A stretch of DNA of 64,000 nucleotides from Paracoccus saliphilus (lineage in GTDB: Bacteria > Pseudomonadota > Alphaproteobacteria > Rhodobacterales > Rhodobacteraceae), in assembly GCA_003255745.1 (NCBI GenBank), contig QKYL01000146.1:62001-126000 (forward strand), read 5' to 3'. Made by a program: the position numbers and the translations under genes. This document shows, in pieces, positions 8,566 through 19,107 of the stretch (positions within the stretch are counted from its first letter, which is position 1; the number at the start of each line of letters is the position of its first letter). Under the pieces are notes generated by a model that searched no databases, had not been told where the DNA came from, and saw nothing but the letters and a program-made list of their open reading frames with translations.

Positions 8566-9905
8566 CGCCTCCCGCGCCGCGCCCGACCGGGACCGAAGGG
8601 CGCGGCACCATGCTGGGCCTGATGCGGGGTTTTCGCCGCGACCTGCTGTCGGCCCTGCCCGAGCGGCTCTATCGCGCCTGGATGGCTGAATTTCGCACCC
8701 CGCTGATCCACAGCTTCTTCTGCAACGACCCCGCCCTGATCCGCCTGATCCTGCAAGAGCGCCCCGGTGACTTCCCCAAATCGAACCGGATGCGCGAAGG
8801 CCTGGCCCCGCTGCTGGGGAATGGCGTCTTCATCAGCAACGGCACAGACTGGGCGCGTCAACGGCGCATCATCGACCCGGCGTTCGAGGGGGGGCGCCTG
8901 CGCCACAGCCACGCGGCGATCCGGGATGCCGCCCGCGCCGCCGCCGCCCGCCTGGCGCCGGGCGAGGTGGACGTGGAGCCGCATTCCGCCCATGCCGCCG
9001 CCGACGTGATCTTTCGCACGCTGTTTTCCCTGCCGATTGAAGACGCGGTCGCGGCCCAGGTCTTTCACGCCTTCCGCGCCCATCAAGAGGCGCAGCCGCT
9101 GGTCAACCTGGCGGCGCTGCTGCCCCTGCCCCGCTGGCTGCCGCGCCCCCATTCGCGGCGGACCCGTACCACCGCCGGGCATATCCGCGGTCTGATCCAG
9201 ACCCTGGTCGCGGAGCGGATGACGGCCATCCATGAAAAGCGTGCGCCCCAGGATCTGGCCACCAAGATCATGACCACCCCGGACCCGGAAACCGGCCAGT
9301 GCTTTTCCCAGGCCGAGATGGTGGATCAGGTCGCGGTGATGTTCCTGGCGGGACACGAGACCAGCGCCTCGGTCCTGGGATGGGCGCTGTGGCTGCTGGC
9401 GGCGCATCCGGAGTGGCAGGATCGCGTCGCCGCCGAGGCGCATCTGCTGACCGATGATTTCGGCAGCCTGTCGCGCCTCAGGGCCACCCGCGCCGTCTTT
9501 CGCGAGGCGTTGCGGCTTTATCCCGCCGTGGCGATGTTCGTCCGCGAGGCCACGGCGCCCGAAACATTCCGCGACCGCGCCGTGCCGCGGGGGGCGCAGC
9601 TGGTCCTGTCGCCTTGGCACCTGCATCGCCACCAGCGGCTGTGGGACCGGCCCGACAGCTTTGATCCGGGCCGATGGGACACATCCGAAGGAAGGGCCAG
9701 CGCCCGCACAGCCTATCTGCCGTTCTCGGCCGGACCCCGCGCCTGCCCCGGTGCGGGGCTTGCCATGGCCGAGGGCGTCGTGATGCTGGCCACGATCGTC
9801 GCAGCCTGGCGGTTGGAAACGACCAACCGCATCCCGCAGCCCGTCGCCCGCCTGACAATCCGGGCGCGCGACGGGATCTGGCTGCGCCTGTCCCCGCGCC
9901 CTTAG
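8562..9905 (+). CDS. Cytochrome P450
   Basis: A 447-residue haem-thiolate monooxygenase with every core motif in place: I-helix AGHETS (residues 263-268) with the oxygen-activating Thr267, the K-helix E315-x-x-R318 pair, and the haem loop FSAGPRACPG (388-397) with Cys395 as iron ligand. No ferredoxin or reductase gene is next to it, so electrons must come from elsewhere. The GTG at 8562 overlaps the preceding stop (GTGA); an internal ATG at 8610 is a possible alternative, but homologues as I recall them extend further upstream. The substrate is unknown; coupling to a hydrolase suggests a lipid or ester. Confidence 0.9.
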   Translation: MTPPAPRPTGTEGRGTMLGLMRGFRRDLLSALPERLYRAWMAEFRTPLIHSFFCNDPALIRLILQERPGDFPKSNRMREGLAPLLGNGVFISNGTDWARQRRIIDPAFEGGRLRHSHAAIRDAARAAAARLAPGEVDVEPHSAHAAADVIFRTLFSLPIEDAVAAQVFHAFRAHQEAQPLVNLAALLPLPRWLPRPHSRRTRTTAGHIRGLIQTLVAERMTAIHEKRAPQDLATKIMTTPDPETGQCFSQAEMVDQVAVMFLAGHETSASVLGWALWLLAAHPEWQDRVAAEAHLLTDDFGSLSRLRATRAVFREALRLYPAVAMFVREATAPETFRDRAVPRGAQLVLSPWHLHRHQRLWDRPDSFDPGRWDTSEGRASARTAYLPFSAGPRACPGAGLAMAEGVVMLATIVAAWRLETTNRIPQPVARLTIRARDGIWLRLSPRP

Positions 9906-11023
9906 CGGAACAGGACCAGCGATCCCGGCGACCAGGCCAGGCGGGTGCGGGTACCAACCTCCTGAATGTCGCGGCCAAAGACGTTGCGCATCGAAATCCG
10001 CACCGTTCGCGGCTTGCCATCGACCCGAGCCGAGCCGTCCAGCCGCAGGTCGTAATAGGTCATGTCGCCGTAATAGACGACCTCGTCGATGGTCGCGCTG
10101 GTCTCGCGCGGCTGCACATGGGTGGCGGTCGGCCCGACCAGCGTCATTGTCTCGGGGCGAAAGCCGATCATCGGCCCCTCGTCATCGGGGCTGGCGCGGC
10201 TGACCTGAGCGGCCGGCAGTTCGACCCGCCCCAGGCCCGCCACGTCCGCGGTCACGGTGCCGTCCCGTTCGGACAGGATCTCGGCCGGCAGGAAATTCAT
10301 CACCCCGATGAAATCCGCGACCCTTCGCGTGGCCGGGCGGGCATAAAGCGCCTCTGGCCCGTCCAGTTGGGCGATCTCTCCCTCGAACATGACGGCGATG
10401 CGGTCGGACATGACCAGCGCCTCCTCCTGGTCATGGGTGACCAGGACAAAGGTGATGCCGACCTGGCGCTGCAGCTTGATCAGTTCGACCTGCATCTGTT
10501 CGCGCATCTTGCGGTCCAGCGCGGACAGGGGTTCGTCCAGCAGCAGCACCTTGGGCTTCAGGATCAGCGCGCGGGCCAGGGCCACCCGCTGCCGCTGCCC
10601 GCCCGACAGCGCGTGGGCCGACCGTGCGCCATAGCCCTTCAGGCCGACCATCGACAGCGCCTCCTCGACCGCGGCGGCCTTGTCGGCCTTGGACCGGGGA
10701 TCGCGACGCAGGCCGAAGGCCACGTTCTCCGCAACCGTCAAATGCGGAAAGATGGCGTAGGACTGGAACACCATGTTGGTGGGCCGCTTGTTCGCCGGCA
10801 CCTCGCCCATGTCGCGCCCGTCGATCAGCACGACGCCGCTGCTGATGTCCTCGAACCCGGCGATGGTGCGCAGCAGCGTGGTCTTGCCGCAGCCTGACGG
10901 GCCCAGCAGCGAAAAGAACTCGCCCGCGCGGATGGTCAGGTCGATGCCCCGCAGCGCGTGATAGTCGCCATAGTATTTCTGGACGCCCTTGCATTCGATC
11001 ATGGGCTTTGGCGCGTCGGTCAC
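9902..11023 (-). CDS. Spermidine/putrescine-type ABC transporter ATP-binding protein (PotA-like)
   Basis: A 373-residue ATPase with Walker A GPSGCGKTT, signature LSGGQRQR, Walker B LLLDEPLSALD and a C-terminal TOBE-like regulatory region, the pattern of the PotA/FbpC/CysA group. It drives import through the two permeases encoded upstream. The GTG at 11023 was chosen because it overlaps the permease stop (GTGA) and has GGAGG six bases before it. Its stop overlaps that of the convergent P450 gene by three bases. Polyamine is the usual substrate for this permease arrangement; a related cation or amine is possible. Confidence 0.87.
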   Translation of the reverse strand: MTDAPKPMIECKGVQKYYGDYHALRGIDLTIRAGEFFSLLGPSGCGKTTLLRTIAGFEDISSGVVLIDGRDMGEVPANKRPTNMVFQSYAIFPHLTVAENVAFGLRRDPRSKADKAAAVEEALSMVGLKGYGARSAHALSGGQRQRVALARALILKPKVLLLDEPLSALDRKMREQMQVELIKLQRQVGITFVLVTHDQEEALVMSDRIAVMFEGEIAQLDGPEALYARPATRRVADFIGVMNFLPAEILSERDGTVTADVAGLGRVELPAAQVSRASPDDEGPMIGFRPETMTLVGPTATHVQPRETSATIDEVVYYGDMTYYDLRLDGSARVDGKPRTVRISMRNVFGRDIQEVGTRTRLAWSPGSLVLFR

Positions 11024-11835
11024 ATCAGGCCTCCGGTCGGGGAGCCGCCGATGCGGGCATTGCCCCGGCGGCGGAAATATTCGCCGATCGCCAGCAGGAC
11101 GACCGAGATGACGACCAGCACCGTCCCAAGCGCCATGATGACGGGGATCGCGCGCGGAAAGCGCAGCTGGCTGAAGATATAGGTGGGCAGCGTCGGCTCG
11201 GTCCCCGCCAGGAAAAAGGCGATGATGAACTCGTCCAGGCTGATCGTGAAGGAAATCAGCAGCGCGCTGATGATCCCCGGCATGACCAGGGGCAGCGTCA
11301 CCAGCCGGAACGCCCCCCATCTGCTTTCGCCCAGGTCATAGGCGGCCTCTTCCAGTGACCGGTCCAGGCTGGAAAATGCGGTCGACAGGATCGCGATCGC
11401 ATAGGGCATGCAGATCAGCGTGTGCCCCAGGATCACCGTCAGGATCGACAGCTGGACGCCCAGGCCCAGCAGGACCACCAGCAGCGACATGGCCACGATG
11501 ATCTCGGGCAGGACCATCGGCAGCATGATGAAGCCCGTCATCCCGCCCCTGCCCGGAAAGGTGAAGCGGGTCGAGGCGCGGGCCGCAAAGACCCCCAGGC
11601 AGGTCGCCAGGATCGAGGCTGACACGGCAATGGTCAGCGAATTCGTCAGCGCGCGCCGCAGCGTGGCATTGCCCCACATCTGCGCGAACCATTCCGTCGT
11701 GACGCCTTGCAGCGGAAAGGCGATGATCGTGCCCGAATTGAAGGCAAAGATCGGCAGAAGCAGGATCGGCGCATAAAGGAACAGCAGGTACAGAACCGCA
11801 TAGGCCTGCAGGCCGCGGCCGCGGGAACGGTTCAT
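11020..11835 (-). CDS. ABC transporter permease, PotC-like
   Basis: A 271-residue inner-membrane protein with about six helices and the EAA cytoplasmic loop (EEAAYDLGESRWGAFRLVTLP) that docks with the ATPase. The sequence resembles PotC of the spermidine/putrescine system. Overlaps of four bases with both neighbours show a tightly coupled operon (permease-permease-ATPase). Confidence 0.86.
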   Translation of the reverse strand: MNRSRGRGLQAYAVLYLLFLYAPILLLPIFAFNSGTIIAFPLQGVTTEWFAQMWGNATLRRALTNSLTIAVSASILATCLGVFAARASTRFTFPGRGGMTGFIMLPMVLPEIIVAMSLLVVLLGLGVQLSILTVILGHTLICMPYAIAILSTAFSSLDRSLEEAAYDLGESRWGAFRLVTLPLVMPGIISALLISFTISLDEFIIAFFLAGTEPTLPTYIFSQLRFPRAIPVIMALGTVLVVISVVLLAIGEYFRRRGNARIGGSPTGGLM

Positions 11836-12704
11836 TGGCGCACCCTCAGAAAGCGGCGGTTCAGGGCCAGGAAGATCAGGCTGACCACCGCCACGATCAG
11901 CATCGTCGTGACCGCCAGCGCCGAGCCCAGGGGCCGGTTGTCCAGCGCCAGCATCTGCACCTGGATCAGGTTGGCGATCATCGGGATCTTGCCGCCGCCG
12001 ATCACCTCAGGCGTGACATAGTCGCCAATGGTCGGGATGAAGACGATCAGGACGGCGGCGATGACGCCCGGCATTGCCAGGGGCAGCGTCACCCGCCAGA
12101 AGGTCATCGCCCGGCTTTCGCCCAGGTCGCGCCCGGCCTCCAGCAGGGAGCGGTCGATCTTTTCCAGCGCCACGAAGATCGGCAGGATCGCAAAGGGCGC
12201 ATAGGCATGGGCCAGCGTGATCACGATCGAATTGACGTTGTAGAGAATGAAGGTCAGCGGCTCGTCGATGATCCCAAGGCCCGTCAGCGACGAATTGACG
12301 ACGCCGTTATAGCCCAGGATCACCTTCCACAGGAACACCCGGATCAGGTAGCTGGTCCAGAACGGGATGGTGATCAGGAACAGCCACATCGCCTTTTTCT
12401 CGGGGCGCACCATGAAGCTGACGTAATAGGCGACCGGAAAGGCCAGCAGCACGGTGGCCAGCGTCACCACCCCCGCCACGATCAGAGAGCGCATCATTAC
12501 CACCCGAACGATCGGGTCGGTCAGGACCTGCAGGTAATTGTCCAGCGTCAGTTCGCGCAGCACCTCAAGATAGCCGTCGGTCAGGAAGCTGTAGGCCAGG
12601 ATCGTCAGCAGGGGCGCCGCCAGGATCAGCAGCGCGTAAAGGAACGGCGGCGCGATCAGCGACAGCCCTGCCCTTGCCTCCGCGTCAAGTTTGGCCCTGG
12701 CCAT
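11832..12704 (-). CDS. ABC transporter permease, PotB-like
   Basis: A 290-residue permease, first gene of the three-gene transporter operon. An EAA loop (LLEAGRDLGESRAMTFWRVT) lies about 80 residues before the C-terminus, and six helices are apparent. The ATG at 12704 was preferred to one 31 codons upstream because AAGGGA lies at proper distance and the extra residues look non-natural. No substrate-binding protein gene is found on either side, so the cognate binding protein is encoded elsewhere or is shared. Confidence 0.84.
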   Translation of the reverse strand: MARAKLDAEARAGLSLIAPPFLYALLILAAPLLTILAYSFLTDGYLEVLRELTLDNYLQVLTDPIVRVVMMRSLIVAGVVTLATVLLAFPVAYYVSFMVRPEKKAMWLFLITIPFWTSYLIRVFLWKVILGYNGVVNSSLTGLGIIDEPLTFILYNVNSIVITLAHAYAPFAILPIFVALEKIDRSLLEAGRDLGESRAMTFWRVTLPLAMPGVIAAVLIVFIPTIGDYVTPEVIGGGKIPMIANLIQVQMLALDNRPLGSALAVTTMLIVAVVSLIFLALNRRFLRVRQ

Positions 12705-12787
12705 CGCATCCCTTCCCTGCCCGCCCCGATCCGCCGGAGTCTTTGGGCAATTCCTTCCATAGCTGCCGCGCAAGGAAAAGAGGTTTC

Positions 12788-13558
12788 TTAGCGCCACCAG
12801 CGGCCGGTGAAGGCCAGCCGAGCCAGCGAAGCCCGGCGTTGGAAGGGGGTGATCGGCGGGATTTCCGTGAACGGATCAAGGCTGCCGGCCGTGATCTCGG
12901 ACAGCAGGCGCGGCACGCGGGGGCCGGGGTAAAGCGCCGCCGCCGCACGCGCCGGAACCTTGCGATGCAGCCGCGCGGCCATGCGCAGCCCGTCACGGGC
13001 CTCGGCGGCAAGGGTTCCGACCGCGGCGGGTTCCGGCAGGGCAAGCCCCAGCCCCATTGCCTGCAATTGTGGCAGGGCGCGCAGCCAGGCGGCAATGCCC
13101 GCACCGCGCGCTTGATGGCCTACAATCTCGCGCGCGTTATCCGGTGTGCCGCAAAGATGTGCGGCGGCCCACATCAGCCGTCCCGCCGTGGCATCCACAT
13201 AGGCGATGACCTCTGGCGCCGTGGCAAAGGGCTGACGCTCGCAGTCGCGGCGCCGGGCCTCGGCCAGATCGACCAGCGTCCCGGCCCGCGCACCCCACGC
13301 CTCCCACAGGGGCGTCAGCACGTCATGCAGCGGCGGCGCCGTGCCGCGCCCCATCTCGGCCAGCCGGTCCACCCACCATTGCAGCCGCATCTCGGCCAGC
13401 ATCGGCTCGGCCGACTGAAAGGGCGCGCGCGCGATCTCGAGGTTCAGGGCATATAGCGTGACCAGCGCGGGCCGGTCGCGGGCCTCGGCCACCAGCACCG
13501 CGCCGAACCGGTCGGGGTCGTGCTGGCGCAGGGCCTCGGTGCAGGCGGCAAGGGTCAT
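12788..13558 (-). CDS. Squalene/phytoene synthase-fold protein (NDUFAF6-like)
   Basis: A 256-residue all-helical protein of the squalene/phytoene synthase superfamily. It retains general features such as [10 protein letters not shown] and [10 protein letters not shown] but not the two Asp-rich DxxxD metal sites that bind prenyl diphosphate, so catalysis is unlikely. It resembles the NDUFAF6 branch, implicated in assembly of respiratory complex I; a carotenoid role is not supported because no crt genes are present. Its ATG overlaps the stop of cysS (ATGA), so it is expressed with that housekeeping gene. Confidence 0.75.
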   Translation of the reverse strand: MTLAACTEALRQHDPDRFGAVLVAEARDRPALVTLYALNLEIARAPFQSAEPMLAEMRLQWWVDRLAEMGRGTAPPLHDVLTPLWEAWGARAGTLVDLAEARRRDCERQPFATAPEVIAYVDATAGRLMWAAAHLCGTPDNAREIVGHQARGAGIAAWLRALPQLQAMGLGLALPEPAAVGTLAAEARDGLRMAARLHRKVPARAAAALYPGPRVPRLLSEITAGSLDPFTEIPPITPFQRRASLARLAFTGRWWR

Positions 13559-15024
13559 AAGTCCAACTTATCCAGCACTGCCTCATCAAAGTCTGCTGGC
13601 AAGGTGAAGCTGTAATTGCCGCCTGGGGCGTCCTGCACCTGAATGCCGACGCCCTCCAAGGCCTTGCGAATACGGTCGGCAGACGCAAAGTCCTTCACCC
13701 GTTTCGCCTCTTGCCGGTCCAACAGAAGTGCTGCGACCCGGTCATGCGCGGGATGCTCACCGACTGTGGAAACGCCCATGCGGGCAATGCTGGCGATTTC
13801 GTCCCAATCGGAAACAAAGCCCAACAGATCCAACGACGCGGCAAACGGTGCCAATTGGACGGCAGTTCCGTTGAGGTCAAACTCGTGCAGGGCCGCAAGG
13901 GCACCAGAGGCATTCAGGTCGTTTGCAAGCGCATCGACCACCGCGTCCATCGGCGTCCATACGCCCCCCTCCTTGAGGATTTCGACCATGCGCCGCGTGT
14001 ATCCCGCCTGAACCAGTGCGAAGAACCATTTCTCGATATGCCGTTCGGCATCGCGTGCCTTCGCCTCGGTCCAGTCCATCGGCTTGCGGTAATGCGTGGA
14101 CAGCATCACGAACCGGATCACCTCGCCCGGCACCCCCCGGTCCAGCAGATCGCGGACGGTGAAGAAGTTGCCAAGCGACTTGGACATCTTCTTGCCCTCG
14201 ACCTGCAGCATTTCGTTGTGCAGCCAGACGTTGGCAAAGCCCGCGCCGGGATGGGCGCAGCAGCTTTGCGCGATCTCGTTCTCGTGGTGCGGGAACTGCA
14301 GGTCGATGCCGCCGCCGTGGATGTCGAAATGCGGCCCCAGCAGCGCCGCCGACATGGCCGAGCATTCGATGTGCCAGCCGGGGCGCCCGCGGCCCCAGGG
14401 GCTGTCCCAGCCCGGCAGGTCATCGGTCGAGGGCTTCCACAGCACGAAATCCATCGGATCGCGCTTGAAGGGCGCAACCTCGACCCGCGCGCCCGCGATC
14501 ATGTCATCGACCGAGCGGCCCGACAGCTTGCCGTAATCGGGAAAGGACCGGACGTCGAACAGCACATGGCCTTCGGCTTCATAGGCATGGCCGCGCGTGA
14601 TCAGGTCGCGTGTCATCTCGATCATCTGGGCAATATATTCGGTCGCGCGCGGCTCGTGATCGGGGCGCATCGCCCCAAGCGCGTCCATGTCGGCATGATA
14701 CCAGGCGATCGTCTCCTCGGTCCGCTCGGTGACCAGCGCCTCCAGCGACAGGGGGCTGCCCAGGGCCTTGCGGCGCTGCGCCTCGGCGTTGATCTTGTCG
14801 TCGACGTCGGTGAAGTTGCGCACATAGGTCACGGCACCGTCGCCGTATTCATGCCGCAGCAGCCGCACCAGAAGGTCAAAGACCAGGACCGGGCGCGCGT
14901 TCCCCAGATGGGCGCGGTCATAGACGGTGGGCCCGCACAGATACAGCCGGACATTGGCGGGGTCGATCGGGACAAGGTCCTCCTTGCGCCGCGTTCGGGT
15001 ATTTGTCAGCCGGATCTGGACCAT
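13555..15024 (-). CDS. cysS: Cysteinyl-tRNA synthetase
   Basis: A 489-residue class I aminoacyl-tRNA synthetase that charges tRNA-Cys. The HIGH-type motif is HLGN within [15 protein letters not shown], whose cysteine is a zinc ligand. The other zinc-site residues occur in WHIECSAM and [16 protein letters not shown] is intact as KKMSKSLGN. The ATG at 15024 has GAGG five bases upstream; a start 20 codons earlier was rejected. It is the first gene of a two-gene unit with the phytoene-synthase-fold protein. Confidence 0.96.
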   Translation of the reverse strand: MVQIRLTNTRTRRKEDLVPIDPANVRLYLCGPTVYDRAHLGNARPVLVFDLLVRLLRHEYGDGAVTYVRNFTDVDDKINAEAQRRKALGSPLSLEALVTERTEETIAWYHADMDALGAMRPDHEPRATEYIAQMIEMTRDLITRGHAYEAEGHVLFDVRSFPDYGKLSGRSVDDMIAGARVEVAPFKRDPMDFVLWKPSTDDLPGWDSPWGRGRPGWHIECSAMSAALLGPHFDIHGGGIDLQFPHHENEIAQSCCAHPGAGFANVWLHNEMLQVEGKKMSKSLGNFFTVRDLLDRGVPGEVIRFVMLSTHYRKPMDWTEAKARDAERHIEKWFFALVQAGYTRRMVEILKEGGVWTPMDAVVDALANDLNASGALAALHEFDLNGTAVQLAPFAASLDLLGFVSDWDEIASIARMGVSTVGEHPAHDRVAALLLDRQEAKRVKDFASADRIRKALEGVGIQVQDAPGGNYSFTLPADFDEAVLDKLDL

Positions 15025-15053
15025 GGGGGCCTCATTGATGAAGTCGCAAGGAT

Positions 15054-16277
15054 CTAGCGCATCGCGCCGCGGCTTTCCACCCACGCGATCTGCCGGGGCA
15101 GGCAGCGCGACACCAGGTCATAGCCCTGGGCGATCGCCGCGCGCGCCGCCTGCCGGATGCGCGGGGCGTCAGGATCGCCCTCAAGTCCCCGGATCAATGC
15201 CCGGGACAGCGCGGGCACGTCAAAGAACGGCACCAGCCGCCCCGTCTCGCCCTCGCGGATCAGTTCGCGCACCGGCTCGGTGTCGGAGCCGACAACATAA
15301 GCCCCGGCCGCCATCGCCTCGGTCAGCGACCACGACAGGACGAACGGATAGGTCAGATAACAGTGGACCCGTGCCACCCGGATCAGCGACAGGTAATCGT
15401 CATAGGGCACCCGGCCAAGGAAGTGCACACGCGACAGGTCCAGCGCGCCGCCAACCTCGGCCAGCAGCTTTTCCTTCCAGCTGCCCGCGTCCGCAGGCTT
15501 GGCGCCATAGCTGGTGCCTTCGGCCCCGACCAGCACCACCTGCGCCTCGGGCCGGGCCGCAAGCACCTGCGGCAGCGCCCGCATGAAGACATGAAAACCG
15601 CGATAAGGCTCCAGCGAGCGCGACACGAAGCTGAGAACCTCTTCCCCCGCACGCAGCAGGCGGCCGTCGGGCAGGGTCAGCACCGCCTCCGGATCGGGGG
15701 CGACGCGGATCGTGTCGATGCCGTCATGGATCACGGTGATCTTTTGCCGCAGTTCGGCCGGAAAACTGTCAGCCTGGTAACGTGTCGGCGCGATGGCGGC
15801 ATCGGCCTGAACCAGCGCCTGGATCAGGTGGGCCGAGCGCGCAACGGTCATGAAACGCGCCTCGTCCCGGTCCGAGCCGATCTCGGGGTCGAAGCCCACG
15901 TCATGGCCGCGCGTGCGGTACATCAGCTCGGCATAGACCAGCAGCGTCGCCTGCGGCCAGATCTCCTTCAGGAACAGCGTCTCGCCCCAGCCGGGATGGC
16001 CGATGATGATGTCGGGGTAAAACCCGTGACGGTCCCGCAGGGCGCGCGCCCCGCGCGCCGCCAGCAGCCCGCGTTCGGCATGTTCGGAATAGCTGCGCCC
16101 CAAGGGGCTGTCTGTGTTGACCGGCTCGGGCGCCTTGTAGCGCAGCGTCTTCACCGGGCTTGGGCGCTGATTGCGTTCATCCGTCAGGGCCAAGACCTCG
16201 TGGCCGCGTGCGGCCAGGGCCGGCGCCAGATGAGGAAACTGTCCCGGAAAATTCTGGTGGACGAACAGGATTTTCAT
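15054..16277 (-). CDS. GT4-type glycosyltransferase
   Basis: A 407-residue GT-B fold enzyme. The N-terminus [14 protein letters not shown] is the typical first strand and loop, and the C-terminal donor-binding domain contains [25 protein letters not shown], the conserved E-x7-E region of family GT4. It would transfer a sugar from a nucleotide donor to an unknown acceptor, in the cytoplasm. Its ATG overlaps the yejF stop (ATGA), so it is the fifth gene of the peptide-importer operon, an unexpected setting. No other glycan gene is near it; the exo locus starts 13 kb away. Confidence 0.85.
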   Translation of the reverse strand: MKILFVHQNFPGQFPHLAPALAARGHEVLALTDERNQRPSPVKTLRYKAPEPVNTDSPLGRSYSEHAERGLLAARGARALRDRHGFYPDIIIGHPGWGETLFLKEIWPQATLLVYAELMYRTRGHDVGFDPEIGSDRDEARFMTVARSAHLIQALVQADAAIAPTRYQADSFPAELRQKITVIHDGIDTIRVAPDPEAVLTLPDGRLLRAGEEVLSFVSRSLEPYRGFHVFMRALPQVLAARPEAQVVLVGAEGTSYGAKPADAGSWKEKLLAEVGGALDLSRVHFLGRVPYDDYLSLIRVARVHCYLTYPFVLSWSLTEAMAAGAYVVGSDTEPVRELIREGETGRLVPFFDVPALSRALIRGLEGDPDAPRIRQAARAAIAQGYDLVSRCLPRQIAWVESRGAMR

Positions 16278-18007
16278 GCCGGGGCGTCGGGAAAGGCCGC
16301 CTTCAGCAGCGCGCGGGTATAGTCCTGCTGCGGGGCATCAAAAATCTGGGCGACGCTGCCCTGCTCGACCACCTCGCCCGCCCGCATGACCATGATGTGA
16401 TGGGCCATGGCGCGGACCACGCGCAGGTCATGACTGATGAACAGGAAGGCCAGGCCGTATTTCCGCTGAAGCCCGCGCAGCAGGTCGACGATCTGCACCT
16501 GCACGGTCATGTCCAGCGCGCTGGTCGGCTCGTCCAGCACCACCACCTTGGGGCGCAGGATCATCGCCCGGGCGATGGCGATGCGCTGGCGCTGCCCACC
16601 GCTGAATTCGTGGGGATAGCGGTGCATCATGTCGGGGTTCAGACCGACCTCGGTCATGATTTCGATCACCATCTGCCGGCGGTCCCGGCCCGGCTCGACG
16701 CCGTGGACGCCCAAACCCTCGGTAATGATCTGTTCAATCGTCATCCGGGGCGACAGGCTGCCGAAAGGGTCCTGGAACACGATCTGCATGTCGCGCCGCA
16801 GCCGGCGCAGCTGCTTGCCGCCCCAGCCCTGGATGTCCTGGCCCATGAACAGGATGGGGCCGTCGCTGTTGATCAGCCGCATGATCGCCAGGGCCAGCGT
16901 CGTCTTGCCCGACCCCGATTCCCCCACCACGCCAAGCGTCTCCCCGGCCCGCAGCGACAGGGTCGCGCCGTTCACCGCCTTCACATGGCCGACCGTGCGG
17001 CGCAGCAGCCCGCGCTGGATCGGGAACCACACCTTGAGGTCGCGCGTCTCGACCAGCACCGGGGCATCCGCCGCGACGGGTTCGGCCTGACCCGTGGGTT
17101 CGGCCGCCAGCAGCTTTCGCGTGTAGGGATGCCGGGGGCGGGCAAAGATGTCTTCGACCGCGCCCTGTTCGACGATCTCGCCGTCCTTCATCACGCAGAC
17201 CCGGTCGGCGATGCGGCGCACGATGCCCAGGTCGTGGCTGATGAACAGCATCGACAGGCCTTCGTCTGCCTTCAATTCCGCCAGCAGCTCCAGGATCTGG
17301 GCCTGGATCGTGACGTCCAGCGCGGTCGTGGGTTCGTCCGCGATCAGCAGGTCGGGGCCGTTCGCCAGGGCCATAGCGATCATCACCCGCTGCCGCTGGC
17401 CGCCCGACAACTGGTGCGGGTAATCCGCCAGCCGGGTTTCCGGATCGCGGATGCCCACGCGGGTCAGCAACTCGACGATCCGCGCGCGTGCCTTGGCACC
17501 GGTCAGCCCCTGGTGCAGCGCCAGGCTTTCCGACAGCTGCTTTTCCAGCGTGTGCAGCGGGTTCAGCGAGGTCATCGGCTCTTGAAAGATGAAGCTGATG
17601 TCGTTGCCGCGGATTTCGCGCAACGTGCGATCAGAGGCGCCAACCATCTGCCGCCCGGCATAGGTGACCGACCCTTCGACCACCGCCGAGGCGCCCAGAA
17701 GCTGCACCGTGGACAGCGCCGTGATCGACTTGCCGGACCCGGATTCGCCCACCAGCGCGACGGTCTCGCCCCTGCCGATGTGAAAGCTGACACCCTTGAC
17801 CGCGGGCAGCAGCTGCCCCTCGGAGCGGAACCCGATGCGCAGGTCGCGCACCGCCAGGACCGCATCGGCCGGGGCCTCGGGGGCGGGACCGGGATGCGTC
17901 TCGGCCTCGCCGGGCAGGCCGGGGCCGTGATCCTCGTGGGCGGGGGCCGGGGCGGCGGGCATCAGGACGGTGGGCGGCAGCACCCTGGGATCGTCGGGGC
18001 GGCTCAT
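16274..18007 (-). CDS. yejF: Peptide ABC transporter ATPase with two nucleotide-binding domains
   Basis: A 577-residue fusion of two ABC ATPase domains. Each has Walker A (GESGSGKS and GESGSGKTT), an LSGGQRQR or FSGGQRQR signature and a Walker B. This tandem arrangement, with YejB/YejE-type permeases and a YejA-type binding protein in the same operon, identifies the YejABEF oligopeptide/microcin C importer. The first 45 residues are Pro/Ala-rich and probably disordered. The start overlaps the yejE stop (ATGA). Confidence 0.9.
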   Translation of the reverse strand: MSRPDDPRVLPPTVLMPAAPAPAHEDHGPGLPGEAETHPGPAPEAPADAVLAVRDLRIGFRSEGQLLPAVKGVSFHIGRGETVALVGESGSGKSITALSTVQLLGASAVVEGSVTYAGRQMVGASDRTLREIRGNDISFIFQEPMTSLNPLHTLEKQLSESLALHQGLTGAKARARIVELLTRVGIRDPETRLADYPHQLSGGQRQRVMIAMALANGPDLLIADEPTTALDVTIQAQILELLAELKADEGLSMLFISHDLGIVRRIADRVCVMKDGEIVEQGAVEDIFARPRHPYTRKLLAAEPTGQAEPVAADAPVLVETRDLKVWFPIQRGLLRRTVGHVKAVNGATLSLRAGETLGVVGESGSGKTTLALAIMRLINSDGPILFMGQDIQGWGGKQLRRLRRDMQIVFQDPFGSLSPRMTIEQIITEGLGVHGVEPGRDRRQMVIEIMTEVGLNPDMMHRYPHEFSGGQRQRIAIARAMILRPKVVVLDEPTSALDMTVQVQIVDLLRGLQRKYGLAFLFISHDLRVVRAMAHHIMVMRAGEVVEQGSVAQIFDAPQQDYTRALLKAAFPDAPA

Positions 18008-19107
18008 CGGAAGGTCTTTCGCGGGTCAAAGGCGTCGCGCACGCCCTCGAAGATGAACACCAGCAGCGACAGCATGATCGCGAAGGTGAAGAACGAGGTG
18101 AAGGCCAGCCAGGGCGCCTGCAGGTTCTGTTTCGCCTGCAGCGCCATTTCCCCAAGCGAGGCAGACCCGGCGGGCAGGCCGTAGCCCAGGTAGTCCAGCG
18201 CGGCCAACCCGCTGATCGTCCCGGTCACGACAAAAGGCAGCATGGTCAGCGTGGCGACCATGGCGTTCGGCAGGATGTGGCGGAACATGATCTTGCGGTC
18301 GCTGACGCCCAGGGCCCGCGCCGCGCGCACGTATTCAAAGTTTCGCGCCCTGAGGAATTCAGCCCGCACCACGCCCACCAGCGCCGGCCATCCGAACAGG
18401 ATGGTGACGAAGACCAGCAGCCAGAAGCTGCGCCCCAGGATCGCGAACAGGATGATGATCACGTAAAGGCCGGGCGTCGAGGCCCAGATCTCCAGCACCC
18501 GCTGGAACACCAGGTCGGTGCGACCGCCGAAATAGCCCTGCACCGCACCGGCGGCGATGCCTATCGTGGATGCGATCACCGTCACGATCAGCGTGAACAG
18601 GATCGAGGTGCGGAACCCGTAGATCACCCGCGCCAGCACGTCGCGCGCCGTGTCGTCCGTGCCCAGCCAGTGGTTGCCGTCCGGCGCGCTTGGGGCGGTA
18701 CCCACGTTGTTGATGGTGCGATAGTGATAGGGCACCGGCGGCCAGATCATCCAGCCCTGTTCGGCCTTGGGGATGTCGCTGGCGCCCAGTTCAACGGCCT
18801 CCAGGATGCCTTCGGGATCGTCCCAGCATTCCTCGCGCCCGCCCGAGACGATCAGGCATTGCACCGCCTCGTCGCGATAGATCGCCTCGGTCCCGAAATC
18901 GCCTCCGAAAGCGGTCTCGGGATAGAAATTATAGGCGGGCCAGAACAGTTCGCCGCGATAGCTGACCACAATCGGTTTGTCATTGGCCACGACCTCGGCC
19001 AGCATCGCGGTGACGAACAGCACGCTGAAGATCACCAGCGACCAGAAGGCGCGTCCGTTCCGGCGGAAATTGCGCCAGCGGCGGCGGTTCAGTTCCGACA
19101 TCGCCAT
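18004..19107 (-). CDS. yejE: Peptide ABC transporter permease YejE
   Basis: A 367-residue permease. After the first helix it has a long periplasmic insert (about residues 45-145), containing YNFYPETAFGGDFGTEAIY, which is characteristic of YejE, followed by five helices and an EAA loop (AARALGVSDRKIMFRHILP). It forms the membrane channel with YejB. Two ATGs lie two codons apart; the first overlaps the yejB stop by one base. Confidence 0.9.
   Translation of the reverse strand: MAMSELNRRRWRNFRRNGRAFWSLVIFSVLFVTAMLAEVVANDKPIVVSYRGELFWPAYNFYPETAFGGDFGTEAIYRDEAVQCLIVSGGREECWDDPEGILEAVELGASDIPKAEQGWMIWPPVPYHYRTINNVGTAPSAPDGNHWLGTDDTARDVLARVIYGFRTSILFTLIVTVIASTIGIAAGAVQGYFGGRTDLVFQRVLEIWASTPGLYVIIILFAILGRSFWLLVFVTILFGWPALVGVVRAEFLRARNFEYVRAARALGVSDRKIMFRHILPNAMVATLTMLPFVVTGTISGLAALDYLGYGLPAGSASLGEMALQAKQNLQAPWLAFTSFFTFAIMLSLLVFIFEGVRDAFDPRKTFR

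Noticed and set aside
12788-13558. A carotenoid phytoene synthase (crtB)
   Set aside because: The Asp-rich metal motifs are missing and no other crt genes are present, despite carotenoid synthesis being common in this genus.
16160-18184. A 674-codon open frame on the plus strand
   Set aside because: Antisense to yejF; no domain, low-complexity composition.
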